Below are positions 50,848 through 59,921 of a DNA stretch of 64,000 nucleotides, piece by piece. The notes under the pieces were generated by a model. That model was not told where the DNA came from and made no database searches. It was given only the letters and a program-made list of their open reading frames with translations. Origin of the DNA: Zhenpiania hominis (lineage in GTDB: Bacteria > Bacillota > Clostridia > Peptostreptococcales > Anaerovoracaceae); NCBI RefSeq assembly GCF_014333425.1, contig NZ_JACRYT010000001.1:482961-546960 (forward strand), read 5' to 3'. Positions within the stretch are counted from its first letter, which is position 1. Every line of letters begins with the position of its first letter. The translations under genes were made by a program, and so were the position numbers.

Positions 50848-51696
50848 ATGATACAGGACATTGCGCCGCACAGGCTGGATAACGCCTTTGCGGTAAAGGA
50901 GGCAAAGCCGGAACATTTCTTTTTCACGTTTCATAAGGGGAAGGCACTGCTTCAGAAAGAGAACGAAGAGCGGGAAATGCTGCCGCGGCTTTCGCAGCTT
51001 CCCGGATCCTTTGAAACCTGGAAGGAAAAGGCGGTATACGCGTTTTCCGTAGATGAGGAACCGATGTTTCTGATTCTGGAAAACGATTTCCAACAGGAGA
51101 TTCCTGACGATATGGAATACACGGATCTGCGGGAGTTGTATCAGTCCAGGCTCCGGTGGGCGGCGCTGGCGGGCGTAACCGCCGGGCATCTGAACCACTG
51201 GTACCGGGAGCACCGATACTGTGGATGCTGCGGAAGCAGTATGGGATTTTCAGACCGGGAACGGGCTATGATCTGCCCGGACTGCGGGAATATTCAGTAC
51301 CCGAGAATTTCTCCGGTGATTATGGCGGCAGTGACTTCCGGAGAACGGTTGCTGGTAACCAGGTACGCCGGCCGCGCGTATAAGGGACTGGCTCTGATCG
51401 CGGGATTTGTGGAAATCGGCGAATCTTTAGAAAGCGCTCTCAAACGGGAGGTTATGGAGGAAGTGGGTCTGAAAGTCAAACATCTGCGTTATTTTGGCAG
51501 CCAGCCATGGGGATTTTCCGATTCGATCATTTCCGGATTTTTTGCGGAAATGGACGGAAGCCAGGAGATCCTGCTGGATCGGGACGAGCTGTCAGAGGCT
51601 GTATGGCTTTCCAGAGAGGAAATTCCGCCGCAGAAAAATGATATCAGCATTACGGCGGCAATGATAGAAGCGTTTCGGACGGGAACGGTAAAGTAA
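50848..51696 (+). CDS. nudC: NAD+ diphosphatase / NADH pyrophosphatase
   Basis: The 282-residue protein has a NudC-type N-terminal domain, a zinc ribbon (YCGCCGSS and CPDCGN), a Nudix box beginning GFVEIGESLE and ending REVMEEVGL, and the NudC marker SQPWGFSDS. It cleaves NAD(H) to NMN(H) and AMP, and family members also remove NAD caps from RNA. AGGAGG precedes the ATG. It is 13 bp upstream of the first COG0523 gene. Confidence 0.92.
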   Translation: MIQDIAPHRLDNAFAVKEAKPEHFFFTFHKGKALLQKENEEREMLPRLSQLPGSFETWKEKAVYAFSVDEEPMFLILENDFQQEIPDDMEYTDLRELYQSRLRWAALAGVTAGHLNHWYREHRYCGCCGSSMGFSDRERAMICPDCGNIQYPRISPVIMAAVTSGERLLVTRYAGRAYKGLALIAGFVEIGESLESALKREVMEEVGLKVKHLRYFGSQPWGFSDSIISGFFAEMDGSQEILLDRDELSEAVWLSREEIPPQKNDISITAAMIEAFRTGTVK

Positions 51697-51709
51697 GGGG
51701 GAATGGCAA

Positions 51710-52774
51710 ATGACAAAAGTAGATATTATATCGGGCTTTTTAGGAGCGGGAAAGACGACCTTTATTAAAGAACTGATCGCGAAAGTCTTTCAGGGTGAGA
51801 AGGTAGTCCTGATTGAAAACGAATTCGGTGAAATCGGCATTGACAGCCGCTTTATGCAGAATTCAGGCATTGAAGTGACCGAGATGAATTCCGGATGTAT
51901 CTGCTGCACTTTGGTAGGGGATTTCGCGAAATCCCTGAGACAGGTGGTGGATGAGTTTCACCCGGATCGGGTACTCATCGAACCGTCGGGAGTCGGAAAG
52001 CTTTCCGATGTAGCCGCGGCTGTGGCGGAGATGCAGGAAGAGGCCCATGTGGAAATCAACAGCCGGATTACGGTCGTAGACGGGAAAAAAGCCCGCATGT
52101 ACATGAAGAATTTCGGGGAGTTTTTCAATAACCAGATCGAGTCGGCGACCACCATCGTTGTCAGCCGCAGCCAGATGATGAAGGAAGAAAAGCTGAAAGA
52201 ATGCGTGTCTCTTCTGCGGGAGCATAACAAAGAAGCGACGATTATTACAACTCCATGGGACCAGCTGTCCGGGGATATGATCCGGGAAGCGATGGATCAT
52301 GGACACAGCCTGGAAAAGGAACTGGAAGAGGAACTGCGGGCGCATGAACACTGCGGATGCGGCCACGAACACGGGCATGACCATCACCATGACCATGATC
52401 ATCATCACCATGAGCACCACCATGGGGAGCATCATCATGAAGAGGCGTGCGGATGCGGTCATGACCACGAACATGGGCATGAAGGCCATCATCACGCGGA
52501 TGAAGTATTTACAAGCTGGGGGATTCAGACAGTTCATAAATTCGGAAGAAAAGAGCTGGAGGATATCCTTTCCATGCTCAGTACCACCGGAGCGTTTGGA
52601 ACGGTTCTCCGGGCAAAGGGCATTGTACAGACAGAGGATGACAGCTGGATGGAATTCGACATGGTTCCGGAGGAATCGGAAATCCGAAGCTGCCAGCCGG
52701 ATTACACGGGAAGAATCTGTGTAATCGGAACCGAACTGAAGACGGAAGAACTGGAAAAGGTCTTTGGCAAATAA
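51710..52774 (+). CDS. COG0523/CobW-type GTPase metallochaperone with His-rich tract
   Basis: The 354-residue GTPase has Walker A GFLGAGKTT, the metal motif CICC (GCICCTL, near 63-66), Walker B IEPSG and a very His-rich stretch at about 212-265 (CGCGHEHGHDHHHDHDHHHH and beyond). A CobW C-terminal domain follows. COG0523 proteins insert or traffic zinc, cobalt or nickel. The His tract and the neighbouring zinc-dependent FolE and NudC point to zinc, while a cobalamin-dependent RNR 7 kb away leaves cobalt possible. The next gene starts 13 bp after its stop. Confidence 0.9.
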   Translation: MTKVDIISGFLGAGKTTFIKELIAKVFQGEKVVLIENEFGEIGIDSRFMQNSGIEVTEMNSGCICCTLVGDFAKSLRQVVDEFHPDRVLIEPSGVGKLSDVAAAVAEMQEEAHVEINSRITVVDGKKARMYMKNFGEFFNNQIESATTIVVSRSQMMKEEKLKECVSLLREHNKEATIITTPWDQLSGDMIREAMDHGHSLEKELEEELRAHEHCGCGHEHGHDHHHDHDHHHHEHHHGEHHHEEACGCGHDHEHGHEGHHHADEVFTSWGIQTVHKFGRKELEDILSMLSTTGAFGTVLRAKGIVQTEDDSWMEFDMVPEESEIRSCQPDYTGRICVIGTELKTEELEKVFGK

Positions 52775-52787
52775 GGAGGGATCGCGG

Positions 52788-53729
52788 ATGGAAATTCCGG
52801 TTTATCTGTTTACCGGACTTTTAGAGAGCGGAAAGACAACGCTGATTCAGGAGGTCGCGGGGGAAGAGGATTTTCTGGAGCCGGGGACTACCGTGCTGGT
52901 GCAGTGTGAGGAAGGAGAAGAATCTTTCAGCGAAGCGTTTCTCAAAGAATACCGGATTGTTCTTCTGGAAATCGAAGAACCGGAGGAACTGAACGAGATG
53001 TTCTGGAAACGCTGTGAAAAAGAGTACCGGCCGGCTCAGATCCTTATTGAATACAATGGAATGTGGGAAATGGAAAAGCTTTTCAAAAGCGGAATTCCGG
53101 GGGAATGGTTCATAGGAGGCGTTTATTCCACGGTCAACGCGGAAACGGCGGAGCTGTATATCAGTAATATGCGGAAACAGTTCATGGAACCTCTGCGCGA
53201 CTCCAATCTGATTATTTTTAATCGGTGCGGTGAAACTTTTGATCGGATGAAGTTCCGCCGGAGCCTGAAGGCTCTCAATCCGCAGGTGCAGGTTGCTTTT
53301 GAACGGGCGGACGGGACTATGTTCGGAAATGAAATCGAAGAGATGCCCTTTGACTACAGCGGTGATACGGTGGAAATCGAGGACATGGATTACGGTCTCT
53401 GGTATCTGGACGCTATGGATCATCCGGATCGCTATATGGGAAAGGAGATCCGGTTTACTGCCCGCTACTGCGCCAGCGCGAAGCCGGATCAGAAATATTT
53501 TGTGCCGGGGAGACATATTATGACCTGCTGTGAGGATGATATCCAGTTTCTGGGTTTCATCTGCTACTTTGAAGGGGATATGCCTTTTAAACATGGAGAC
53601 TGGGTGAATGTATCGGTACATTTTGATTACGGCGAATGCAGAATGTACGGTGAAGAAGGGCCGATCCTTCGTCTGATTCATATTGAAGAGGGGAAAAAGC
53701 CGCGGCAGGAACTGGTGACGTTTACCTGA
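52788..53729 (+). CDS. CobW-like GTPase fused to a YcgQ/TIGR03943-like domain
   Basis: The 313-residue protein has a divergent P-loop GTPase half (TGLLESGKTT, IEYNGMWEMEKL, NRCGETFDRMKFRRS) without a CxCC motif. A C-terminal part from about 210 (GKEIRFTARYCASAKPDQKY, FVPGRHIMTCCEDDIQFLGF, HGDWVNVSVHFDYG) resembles the C-terminal domain of YcgQ/TIGR03943 proteins. YcgQ normally pairs with a YcgR permease; a YcgR-like permease is encoded at 29189. I infer a metal-linked assistant of the preceding COG0523 protein. AAGGAGGG lies 7 bases before the ATG. Confidence 0.8.
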   Translation: MEIPVYLFTGLLESGKTTLIQEVAGEEDFLEPGTTVLVQCEEGEESFSEAFLKEYRIVLLEIEEPEELNEMFWKRCEKEYRPAQILIEYNGMWEMEKLFKSGIPGEWFIGGVYSTVNAETAELYISNMRKQFMEPLRDSNLIIFNRCGETFDRMKFRRSLKALNPQVQVAFERADGTMFGNEIEEMPFDYSGDTVEIEDMDYGLWYLDAMDHPDRYMGKEIRFTARYCASAKPDQKYFVPGRHIMTCCEDDIQFLGFICYFEGDMPFKHGDWVNVSVHFDYGECRMYGEEGPILRLIHIEEGKKPRQELVTFT

Positions 53730-53759
53730 TAAAAATGCTGAGAACAGAGAGGAAGAACG

Positions 53760-54581
53760 ATGAAGATCAAAAATATCTATGCGGTGTATTTCAGTCCAAC
53801 TGGAAATACGAAAAAAATAGCGTGTTTTATGGCGGAAAAGATGGCGGAACAGTTGAATTGTCCCCATAAGGAAATTTCTTTTACGCTTCCGGAGGAACGG
53901 AATCAAACCTACACCTTTGGCCCTGATGATTTTGTGGTGATTGCGTCCCCGACTTACGCGGGAAAGCTTCCAAACAAAATTCTGCCGGATTTTAAGGAAA
54001 AACTGAAGGGAGACGGCAGCCCCGCCGCGGCGCTGGTGACTTTTGGAAACCGGTCCTTTGACAACTCTCTAGCGGAGCTTTGCGCGGTTCTGGAAGCGTC
54101 GGGATTTCAGACTGTGGCCGGCGGAGCATTTGCCTGCCGCCATGCCTTTACGGACAAACTGGCGCCCGGACGTCCGGATGAAGCCGATTTGAAAGAACTT
54201 GCGATCCTGGCGGAGCGAACCGCGGACAAGCTGCGGAACACGGATGGGATATTTTCCCCGGTGAATGTGGATGGTGACGCGGATGCTCCCTATTATGTTC
54301 CAAAGGGGATGGATGGACAGCCGGCGAAATTTTTAAAGGCTGTGCCGAAAACTCATGAGGAGCTGTGTATCCGCTGCGGAGCCTGCGCGCGGCTGTGTCC
54401 GATGGGATCGATTGATCCGGAGGAACCCGGAAACGTGACCGGAATCTGCATTAAATGCCAGAGCTGCATCCGCGGTTGTCCGCAGCAGGCCAAATATTTT
54501 GACGATCCTGCCTTTTTATCTCATGTGGCCATGCTGGAGGAGAATTTTGCGGAGCCGAAGAAAAACCATAAATATTTGTAA
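53760..54581 (+). CDS. EFR1-type flavodoxin-ferredoxin protein
   Basis: The 273-residue protein joins a flavodoxin-like domain (YFSPTGNTKKIACFMAEKM at the FMN loop, IASPTYAGKLPNKI) to two 4Fe-4S clusters (CIRCGACARLCP and CIKCQSCIRGCP near 205-240). This is the EFR1 layout typical of Clostridia, an electron shuttle of unknown partner. GAGAGGAAG precedes the ATG. It ends the run of genes begun at folE and is followed by a hairpin. Confidence 0.92.
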   Translation: MKIKNIYAVYFSPTGNTKKIACFMAEKMAEQLNCPHKEISFTLPEERNQTYTFGPDDFVVIASPTYAGKLPNKILPDFKEKLKGDGSPAAALVTFGNRSFDNSLAELCAVLEASGFQTVAGGAFACRHAFTDKLAPGRPDEADLKELAILAERTADKLRNTDGIFSPVNVDGDADAPYYVPKGMDGQPAKFLKAVPKTHEELCIRCGACARLCPMGSIDPEEPGNVTGICIKCQSCIRGCPQQAKYFDDPAFLSHVAMLEENFAEPKKNHKYL

Positions 54582-54608
54582 CTGCTTTAATATTCAATGG
54601 ACAGATAG

Positions 54609-54642
54609 CCTGCCGGGCATTTTCCTGGCAGGTATTTCTTTT
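54609..54642 (+). terminator. Terminator after the EFR1 gene
   Basis: CCTGCC (54609-54614) pairs with GGCAGG (54627-54632), followed by TATTTCTTTT. Confidence 0.75.
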
Positions 54643-54783
54643 GGCCAAAAGAGTTTACGTATTCTTCAGAAAATAAGAAAGAGTTTGTCGTTTTTTGTCG
54701 GAAAATAAAGTGCCTATATTTGTCAGATTAATTATATAATGGTATATAGCATTATAATGAACGGAAGGAAAAGGAATCTTTGA

Positions 54784-56355
54784 ATGCTGATAGGAAAAAA
54801 GGATCTACAAATTGACTACTGGCATAATTTTTACCGGACTGTTTTCGCGAATCTTGAAGAAGTCCTGATCGTTGCGGATGTTGTTTCCGATCAAGTGGAA
54901 TATATCAGTCCCAACGGGGAGAGGGTGCTCGGAATCCGTCAGGACGATCAGGTCTCCGCTTCATGTCTTTTGAAACAGATCGGACTTCTGGAACGCCCGG
55001 ATCTGACAATTCTAAAAAACAGAAAGGAACAGGAGGAAGAACGTTATCTCATGGAACTGCAGTCAGAAGAGGATCTGTGGTGCCGGTGCTGCTGGAGTTT
55101 CCTGCAGGGCTATTCTGACGAACATGAGAAGCTGATTGTAAATATTTCGGACCGTTCAAAGGAACGGGCCAGCATGGATCGGATCCGTCAGGATCTTCAG
55201 GAGGCCCAGAGGGCCAATGCGGCGAAGAGCCGTTTTCTGACGACGCTTTCTCATGACATGCGAGTACCGATGAACGCGATTATGGGGCTTACGGATCTGG
55301 CGATGGAGTACGGGGAAGAACAGGAAAAAGTTCAGGACTATCTTTATAAAATTTCCCGCTCATCGGCTCATCTGCTGGAGTTGATCAACGACGTACTGGA
55401 TATGTCCCGTATCGAAAGCGGACAGATGATTTTGGAATACCGAAGCTTTAGTATCAGAGAGATGCTGCGGAATGTAATGGCCATTATTCAGCCTCAGTCG
55501 GAGGCAAAAATGCAGACTTTGGATACGGACTGGGCCTTTGAACATGATCGGGTTACGGGTGATCCCGTGCGGATTCGTCAGATTTTGATTAACATCCTTT
55601 CCAACGGAGTCAAATACACGCAGAGGGGAGGCAATATTTTCTTTCAGGTAAAGGAAACAGGGATCAGAGAACGGAACGGGTCTACATACGCGGTATATCA
55701 GATTAAAGTTTACGACAACGGTTACGGGATGTCGGAATCTTTTCAGCAGATGATTTTCGAACCCTTCGCAAAAGAGCGGAGAGCAAAATCCGAGGAAATT
55801 GAGGGCACGGGGCTCGGCATGGCGATAACCAAGCACTTGGTGGACGCGATGGGCGGAACATTAGCACTCGAAAGCAGGCTGGGGGAAGGAACGATTTTTA
55901 CCATTGGACTTCCTCTGAAGCTGCAGGAAGAAGCTGCGCGCGAACAGGCGGCGCTTTCTGACAAATCCTGCAGTTTTAACGGCATTCGCGTTCTTCTCGT
56001 GGAAGATAATGAGATTACAGCAGATGTTCTGAGCGATATTCTGGAACTGATGGGCCTGAGGGTTATCCGGGCAGAGAACGGGGAGAAAGCTGTCCGGATT
56101 TTTGAAAAAGAGGGAGATTCTTTTGATCTGATTCTAATGGATGTGCAGATGCCGGTTATGGACGGCTATGAAGCGACCAGACGAATCCGGGGGATGAAAG
56201 GCAAAGGGCGTACGATTCCTATCGCGGCGCTGACGGGAAATGTTTTTTCGGAAGATATTCAGGCGTCACGGGAAGCGGGAATGGACTGTCATCTCTCCAA
56301 ACCGGTAAAGAAAAAAGAACTGGAGCGAGTACTGACACAGCTGCTTTCCAGATGA
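54784..56355 (+). CDS. Hybrid histidine kinase with PAS-like sensor and receiver
   Basis: The 523-residue cytosolic protein has a PAS-like N-terminus (residues 15-125) and a HisKA domain with His157 in TLSHDMRVPMNAIMGLTDLA. Its HATPase (NILSNGVKYTQRGG, DNGYGM, GTGLGMAITKHLVDAMGG) is followed by a C-terminal receiver with Asp453 in ILMDVQMPVMDGYEA and Lys in LSKPVKKK. There are no membrane helices. No cognate output regulator is next to it. An AT-rich promoter region (about 54725-54770) lies upstream. Confidence 0.93.
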   Translation: MLIGKKDLQIDYWHNFYRTVFANLEEVLIVADVVSDQVEYISPNGERVLGIRQDDQVSASCLLKQIGLLERPDLTILKNRKEQEEERYLMELQSEEDLWCRCCWSFLQGYSDEHEKLIVNISDRSKERASMDRIRQDLQEAQRANAAKSRFLTTLSHDMRVPMNAIMGLTDLAMEYGEEQEKVQDYLYKISRSSAHLLELINDVLDMSRIESGQMILEYRSFSIREMLRNVMAIIQPQSEAKMQTLDTDWAFEHDRVTGDPVRIRQILINILSNGVKYTQRGGNIFFQVKETGIRERNGSTYAVYQIKVYDNGYGMSESFQQMIFEPFAKERRAKSEEIEGTGLGMAITKHLVDAMGGTLALESRLGEGTIFTIGLPLKLQEEAAREQAALSDKSCSFNGIRVLLVEDNEITADVLSDILELMGLRVIRAENGEKAVRIFEKEGDSFDLILMDVQMPVMDGYEATRRIRGMKGKGRTIPIAALTGNVFSEDIQASREAGMDCHLSKPVKKKELERVLTQLLSR

Positions 56356-56536
56356 TGGAGGCTTTTCCGTGGCTTGTTCATGAGAATTTACTTCAAAAAC
56401 AGGAGGGAACATATAAAATAACTGTACGGACAGAGAAAATCATGGTACAATAGGGACGCGAAAATCCCGGCAGATGGTTGACCGGAGGACGTTCGCAAAT
56501 CAAACGCAAAAACGAATGAAGAAGGAGATTAATGGC

Positions 56537-56926
56537 ATGTTAGAAGCAGGAATCAAAGGAATGCAGAAAACGGAAGTCTGCGACAGCAACAGCGCTCTTG
56601 CGATGGGAAGCGGAACTCTAAAGGTGTTCGCTACGCCGGCAATGATTGCGCTGATGGAGGAGACCGCGTGGAAGAGCGTGGCGCCTCATCTGGAGGAAGG
56701 AAGCGGCACGGTTGGAACAGCGCTTCACATTCAGCATACGGCAGCGACTCCTCTGGGAATGACCGTTACCTGTGAAAGCGAGCTGACAGCAGTGGAGGGA
56801 AGAAAGCTTACCTTTCATGTAGTGGCCAGGGATGAAGCAGGCGTGATCGGAGAAGGGGACCATGAGCGCTTTATCGTAAATAACGAAAAGTTTCAGGCCA
56901 AAGCGGACAGCAAAAATAACAAATAA
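56537..56926 (+). CDS. Hotdog-fold thioesterase (FlK-like)
   Basis: The 129-residue protein has the FlK-type hotdog pattern: FATPAMIALMEETAWKSVAP (with the Glu), GTVGTALHIQHTAATPLGM (Thr and His) and FHVVARDEAGVIGEGDHERF. These enzymes hydrolyse small acyl-CoA thioesters; the substrate here is unknown. The start at ATG 56537 follows AAGGAG at 9 bases. Single gene. Confidence 0.85.
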   Translation: MLEAGIKGMQKTEVCDSNSALAMGSGTLKVFATPAMIALMEETAWKSVAPHLEEGSGTVGTALHIQHTAATPLGMTVTCESELTAVEGRKLTFHVVARDEAGVIGEGDHERFIVNNEKFQAKADSKNNK

Positions 56927-57324
56927 CGAAAACAAAATCATATACGATTCAAAAGGCATCGCACAGCGATGTCTCAGATGGTAGCCGCGGGATTCCGCGG
57001 CTTGTTTGATCTTAGTAACAAATTGAAATGAACGATATTTGTTACTAAATTTGCAAGGGATGCAGGCTGCGTATCAGGCGCGAGAGCCTGAAAATCGGGT
57101 TGAAGTGAAAAGATAGCCCTCAAACTGCTGTAATTTTTATAAACAAATGGGGAATATCAGAATTTGTTGATAAGGGAAAGTAACGGCTCTTTTCGGACAT
57201 CCGGCTTTAGCACCGCTGTGCAAAGGTGGAAACCGGCAGTTGAGAAGCTTTGGAAAATGCCGCTGATAATTTTTCTTTCGCCTCATATACTTTAAAAGAA
57301 GAAGCGAAAGGAAAGGCGTAGGGA
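56927..57324. other. 400-bp intergenic region with several hairpins
   Basis: No gene was found. Structures in order are GCATCGC/GCGATG (about 56956-56971), AGCCGCGG-GATT-CCGCGGCT (56983-57002), a perfect 12-bp inverted repeat TTAGTAACAAAT/ATTTGTTACTAA (57012-57023, 57037-57048), and CAGGC-GCGAGA-GCCTG near 57077. The rest (57090-57300) lies directly upstream of an amino acid permease gene and could be a structured leader, but I recognise no riboswitch or T-box motif. Confidence 0.5.
56983..57002 (+). terminator. Hairpin after the thioesterase gene
   Basis: AGCCGCGG and CCGCGGCT are perfect 8-bp arms with a GATT loop, followed by TGTTTGATCTT, a weak T-rich tail. Confidence 0.55.
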
Positions 57325-58704
57325 ATGAAAAACAGCATATTCAGGAAAATTCCGGTAGCGCGGCCGGGAAACGGGAGAACGGGGCTGAAACGGAATCTGG
57401 GGGTTTTTGATCTGGTTATGATGGGGATCGGCGTGACAATCGGTTCCGGGCTGTTTGTGATTACCGGAGTGGCAGCCGCGGAACACGCGGGACCCGGCCT
57501 GGTTTTTTCCTTTGGGATCGCGGGAGCTGCCTGCGCCTGCGCGGGGCTTTGTTATGCGGAGCTTGCTTCCAGCATACCGGCTTCCGGAGGGGCTTATACG
57601 TTTGTATACGCGGGACTTGGAGAGATTTTCGCGTGGTTTATCGGATGGTGTCTGACCTTGGAATATGTGGTGGCACTTGCGGCTATCTCCGTAGGATGGT
57701 CCGCTTATGTGTCAGGCGTTCTGCCCCTTCTGGGGCTCTCCGTACCTCGGGAATTTCTCGCCGGCCCATTTTCAGGAGGGATCGTCAATCTTCCGGCCAT
57801 GCTGATCATCTTTATTATGGCACTGCTGCAGCTGAAAGGAACGAAAGAAAGCGCGCGGCTCAATAATCTCCTTGTGACGGTTAAGCTGGCTGTAGTCATC
57901 GCCTTTCTCATCCTGGCGGCAGGCCATGTCCAGGTTTCCAACTATCGTCCCTTTCTCCCTTATGGCTGGGAAGGAGTTTCCTCGGGAGCCGCGGTTGTGT
58001 TTTTCGCCTATCTTGGATTCGACGCGGTGGCCAATTCCGCGGAAGAGGTGAGAAATCCCCAGAAGAATATGCCCCGGGGGCTTCTGGGTTCTCTGGCAGT
58101 CGCGACTGTGCTGTATATTGCGGTGACCCTTGTGCTGACCGGCGTGGCGAAATATGATTCCTACGCGGGCGTCGCGGCGCCGGTGGCATACGCCTTAGAA
58201 ACAGTCGGTATTCAGTGGGGCGCCGCTCTGGTATCGGCAGGGGCGATAGCGGGACTGACTACAGGCGTTCTCGTATTTATCGGAAGCCAGTCCAGGCTGC
58301 TTTATTCCATGGCAAGGGACGGACTGCTGCCCCAGACATTCGCGAAAGTCAGCGGCAGCGGAGTACCGATGACAGCAGTTGCCTGCGTGTGTGCGGCAGG
58401 AAGTCTGCTTGCGGGAGTTCTGCCCATCGGGACCATCGCTCAGCTATGCAACATGGGGACGCTGTGGGCCTTTTTCATGGTGGCGGCCGCGGTACTGGTA
58501 ATGCGTAAAACCCATCCCGGCCTGAGAAGACCCTTTCGGGTTCCGGCTGTTCCAATGATCCCTTTATGCGCTATGGGAATGTGCGCGTTTTTAGCGCTGC
58601 AGCTTGATCGAGCAACCTGGGCTGCTTTCGGAATCTGGACATTGATCGGGCTGGCGTTGTACGTTACATACGGAAAAAAACATAGCAGGCAGAAAAAGAT
58701 TTAA
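57325..58704 (+). CDS. APC-family cationic amino acid transporter-like permease
   Basis: The 459-residue protein has 12 or more membrane segments and motifs LVMMGIGVTIGSGLFVITGV and FFAYLGFDAVANSAEEVRNP of the CAT/YfnA branch, which imports cationic or branched amino acids. AAAGGAAAGG precedes the ATG. The long upstream region may carry regulation. The downstream EamA gene is 124 bp away and has its own ribosome site. Confidence 0.88.
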   Translation: MKNSIFRKIPVARPGNGRTGLKRNLGVFDLVMMGIGVTIGSGLFVITGVAAAEHAGPGLVFSFGIAGAACACAGLCYAELASSIPASGGAYTFVYAGLGEIFAWFIGWCLTLEYVVALAAISVGWSAYVSGVLPLLGLSVPREFLAGPFSGGIVNLPAMLIIFIMALLQLKGTKESARLNNLLVTVKLAVVIAFLILAAGHVQVSNYRPFLPYGWEGVSSGAAVVFFAYLGFDAVANSAEEVRNPQKNMPRGLLGSLAVATVLYIAVTLVLTGVAKYDSYAGVAAPVAYALETVGIQWGAALVSAGAIAGLTTGVLVFIGSQSRLLYSMARDGLLPQTFAKVSGSGVPMTAVACVCAAGSLLAGVLPIGTIAQLCNMGTLWAFFMVAAAVLVMRKTHPGLRRPFRVPAVPMIPLCAMGMCAFLALQLDRATWAAFGIWTLIGLALYVTYGKKHSRQKKI

Positions 58705-58828
58705 CCCTTGCCATCCGTTTCCCCGTGTGATAAGATGGCTGTGCGTTTAAAAAAAATGTTCCATATCTATACGGATAACTCAGAAAGAGGCTATCCGTTT
58801 TTCTTGTTTCAGAAAGGAAAGGAGCGGG

Positions 58829-59794
58829 ATGGAAACGGGGAATACTTTGAAAAAACCAACGGTACGGTGCCTGTTGGCGCTGCTGTGCTGCGCACTTTGG
58901 GGGAGCGCTTTCCCCTGTGTCAAAATCGGATACGAATGGCTGGATATCCAGTCGGTAGGGAGTCAGATTCTTTTTGCGGGATACCGTTTTTTTCTGGCGG
59001 GTGTCCTGACCTTTTTCGCGGGATGCCTTCTGGAAAAGCGGTTCATGACGGTTCAGAGAGGGTCAGTACCTTACATTGCGGGAATTGGTTTTTTGCAGAC
59101 AACCGTGCAGTATGTCTGTTTTTACATTGCCATGAGCCATATTACAGGCACAAAGGGATCGATTATCAACGCTTCCAACGCGTTTGTATCCATTTTGCTG
59201 GCTCATTTCCTGATAAAAGGGGAACGTATGACTTGGAAGAAAGGGGCTGGCTGTCTGATTGGATTCGCGGGCGTGGTACTTATTAATGCCGAAGGGATCA
59301 GTGGCGGAGTTTCTTTTATGGGGGAGGGGATGATGATCTTGTGTACGATTGTATACGGATCCTGTTCCGTGCTGATGAAGCTGATTTCCCACAGGGGAAC
59401 AGCCATGGCGATTACCGCGTGGCAGCTTTTATTCGGAGGATTCCTGCTGATTGTAATCGGATTCGCGGGCGGAGGCAGAATCTCCGGATTTGACGGAAAA
59501 TCCGCGGCCCTTCTGCTGTATATGGCAGCGCTCTCCGCGGCGGCGTTCAGCATCTGGACCGCGCTGCTGAAATATAATCCGGTAGGGAAGGTAGCGATTT
59601 TCGGGTTCAGTATTCCGGTGTTCGGGGTGATTCTGTCGGGAATTTTTCTGGGGGAATCGTTCCTTTCAGTTCAAAGTCTTTCCGCCCTTGCTTGCGTAAG
59701 CACGGGAATCGTGCTGGTTAATCTTCCCGGCGGCAGGAAGAGAGAGCGTTTAGAAGCTTCCGATCGTGTCGGAAACACCAGGAGGAAAGAATAG
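58829..59794 (+). CDS. EamA-family (DMT) transporter
   Basis: The 321-residue protein has ten membrane helices in two EamA repeats (LLCCALWGSAFPCVKIGYEW; GVILSGIFLGESFLSVQSLS) and a charged C-terminal tail. Members export amino acids and metabolites. AAAGGAG lies 4 bases before the ATG. Unlike the EamA remnant at 25.6 kb this copy is full length. Confidence 0.9.
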   Translation: METGNTLKKPTVRCLLALLCCALWGSAFPCVKIGYEWLDIQSVGSQILFAGYRFFLAGVLTFFAGCLLEKRFMTVQRGSVPYIAGIGFLQTTVQYVCFYIAMSHITGTKGSIINASNAFVSILLAHFLIKGERMTWKKGAGCLIGFAGVVLINAEGISGGVSFMGEGMMILCTIVYGSCSVLMKLISHRGTAMAITAWQLLFGGFLLIVIGFAGGGRISGFDGKSAALLLYMAALSAAAFSIWTALLKYNPVGKVAIFGFSIPVFGVILSGIFLGESFLSVQSLSALACVSTGIVLVNLPGGRKRERLEASDRVGNTRRKE

Positions 59795-59867
59795 GCTCGT
59801 TACCGGCGCGCGTGTTCTGTCTGTTGTGATACAGAAATTGCAGCAATTAAACACAATCTATTGAATG

Positions 59868-59896
59868 TTGAGAGTGCAAGTGATACAATATATAGT
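59868..59896 (+). promoter_or_regulatory. Promoter of nrdJ
   Basis: TTGAGA (59868-59873), 17 bp, TATAGT (59891-59896), 25 bp before the nrdJ start. The leader is short, so a cobalamin riboswitch is not present between promoter and gene. Confidence 0.65.
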
Positions 59897-59921
59897 GCAT
59901 TGTGAACAAGGGAGGTCAAAA

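Noticed and set aside
57060..57324. T-box leader upstream of the amino acid permease
   Set aside because: The T-box TGGNACCGCG sequence is absent and no terminator with the complementary antiterminator can be seen.
59795..59921. Cobalamin riboswitch before nrdJ
   Set aside because: The promoter at 59868-59896 leaves only about 25 bases of leader, too short for the aptamer, and no B12-box sequence is present.
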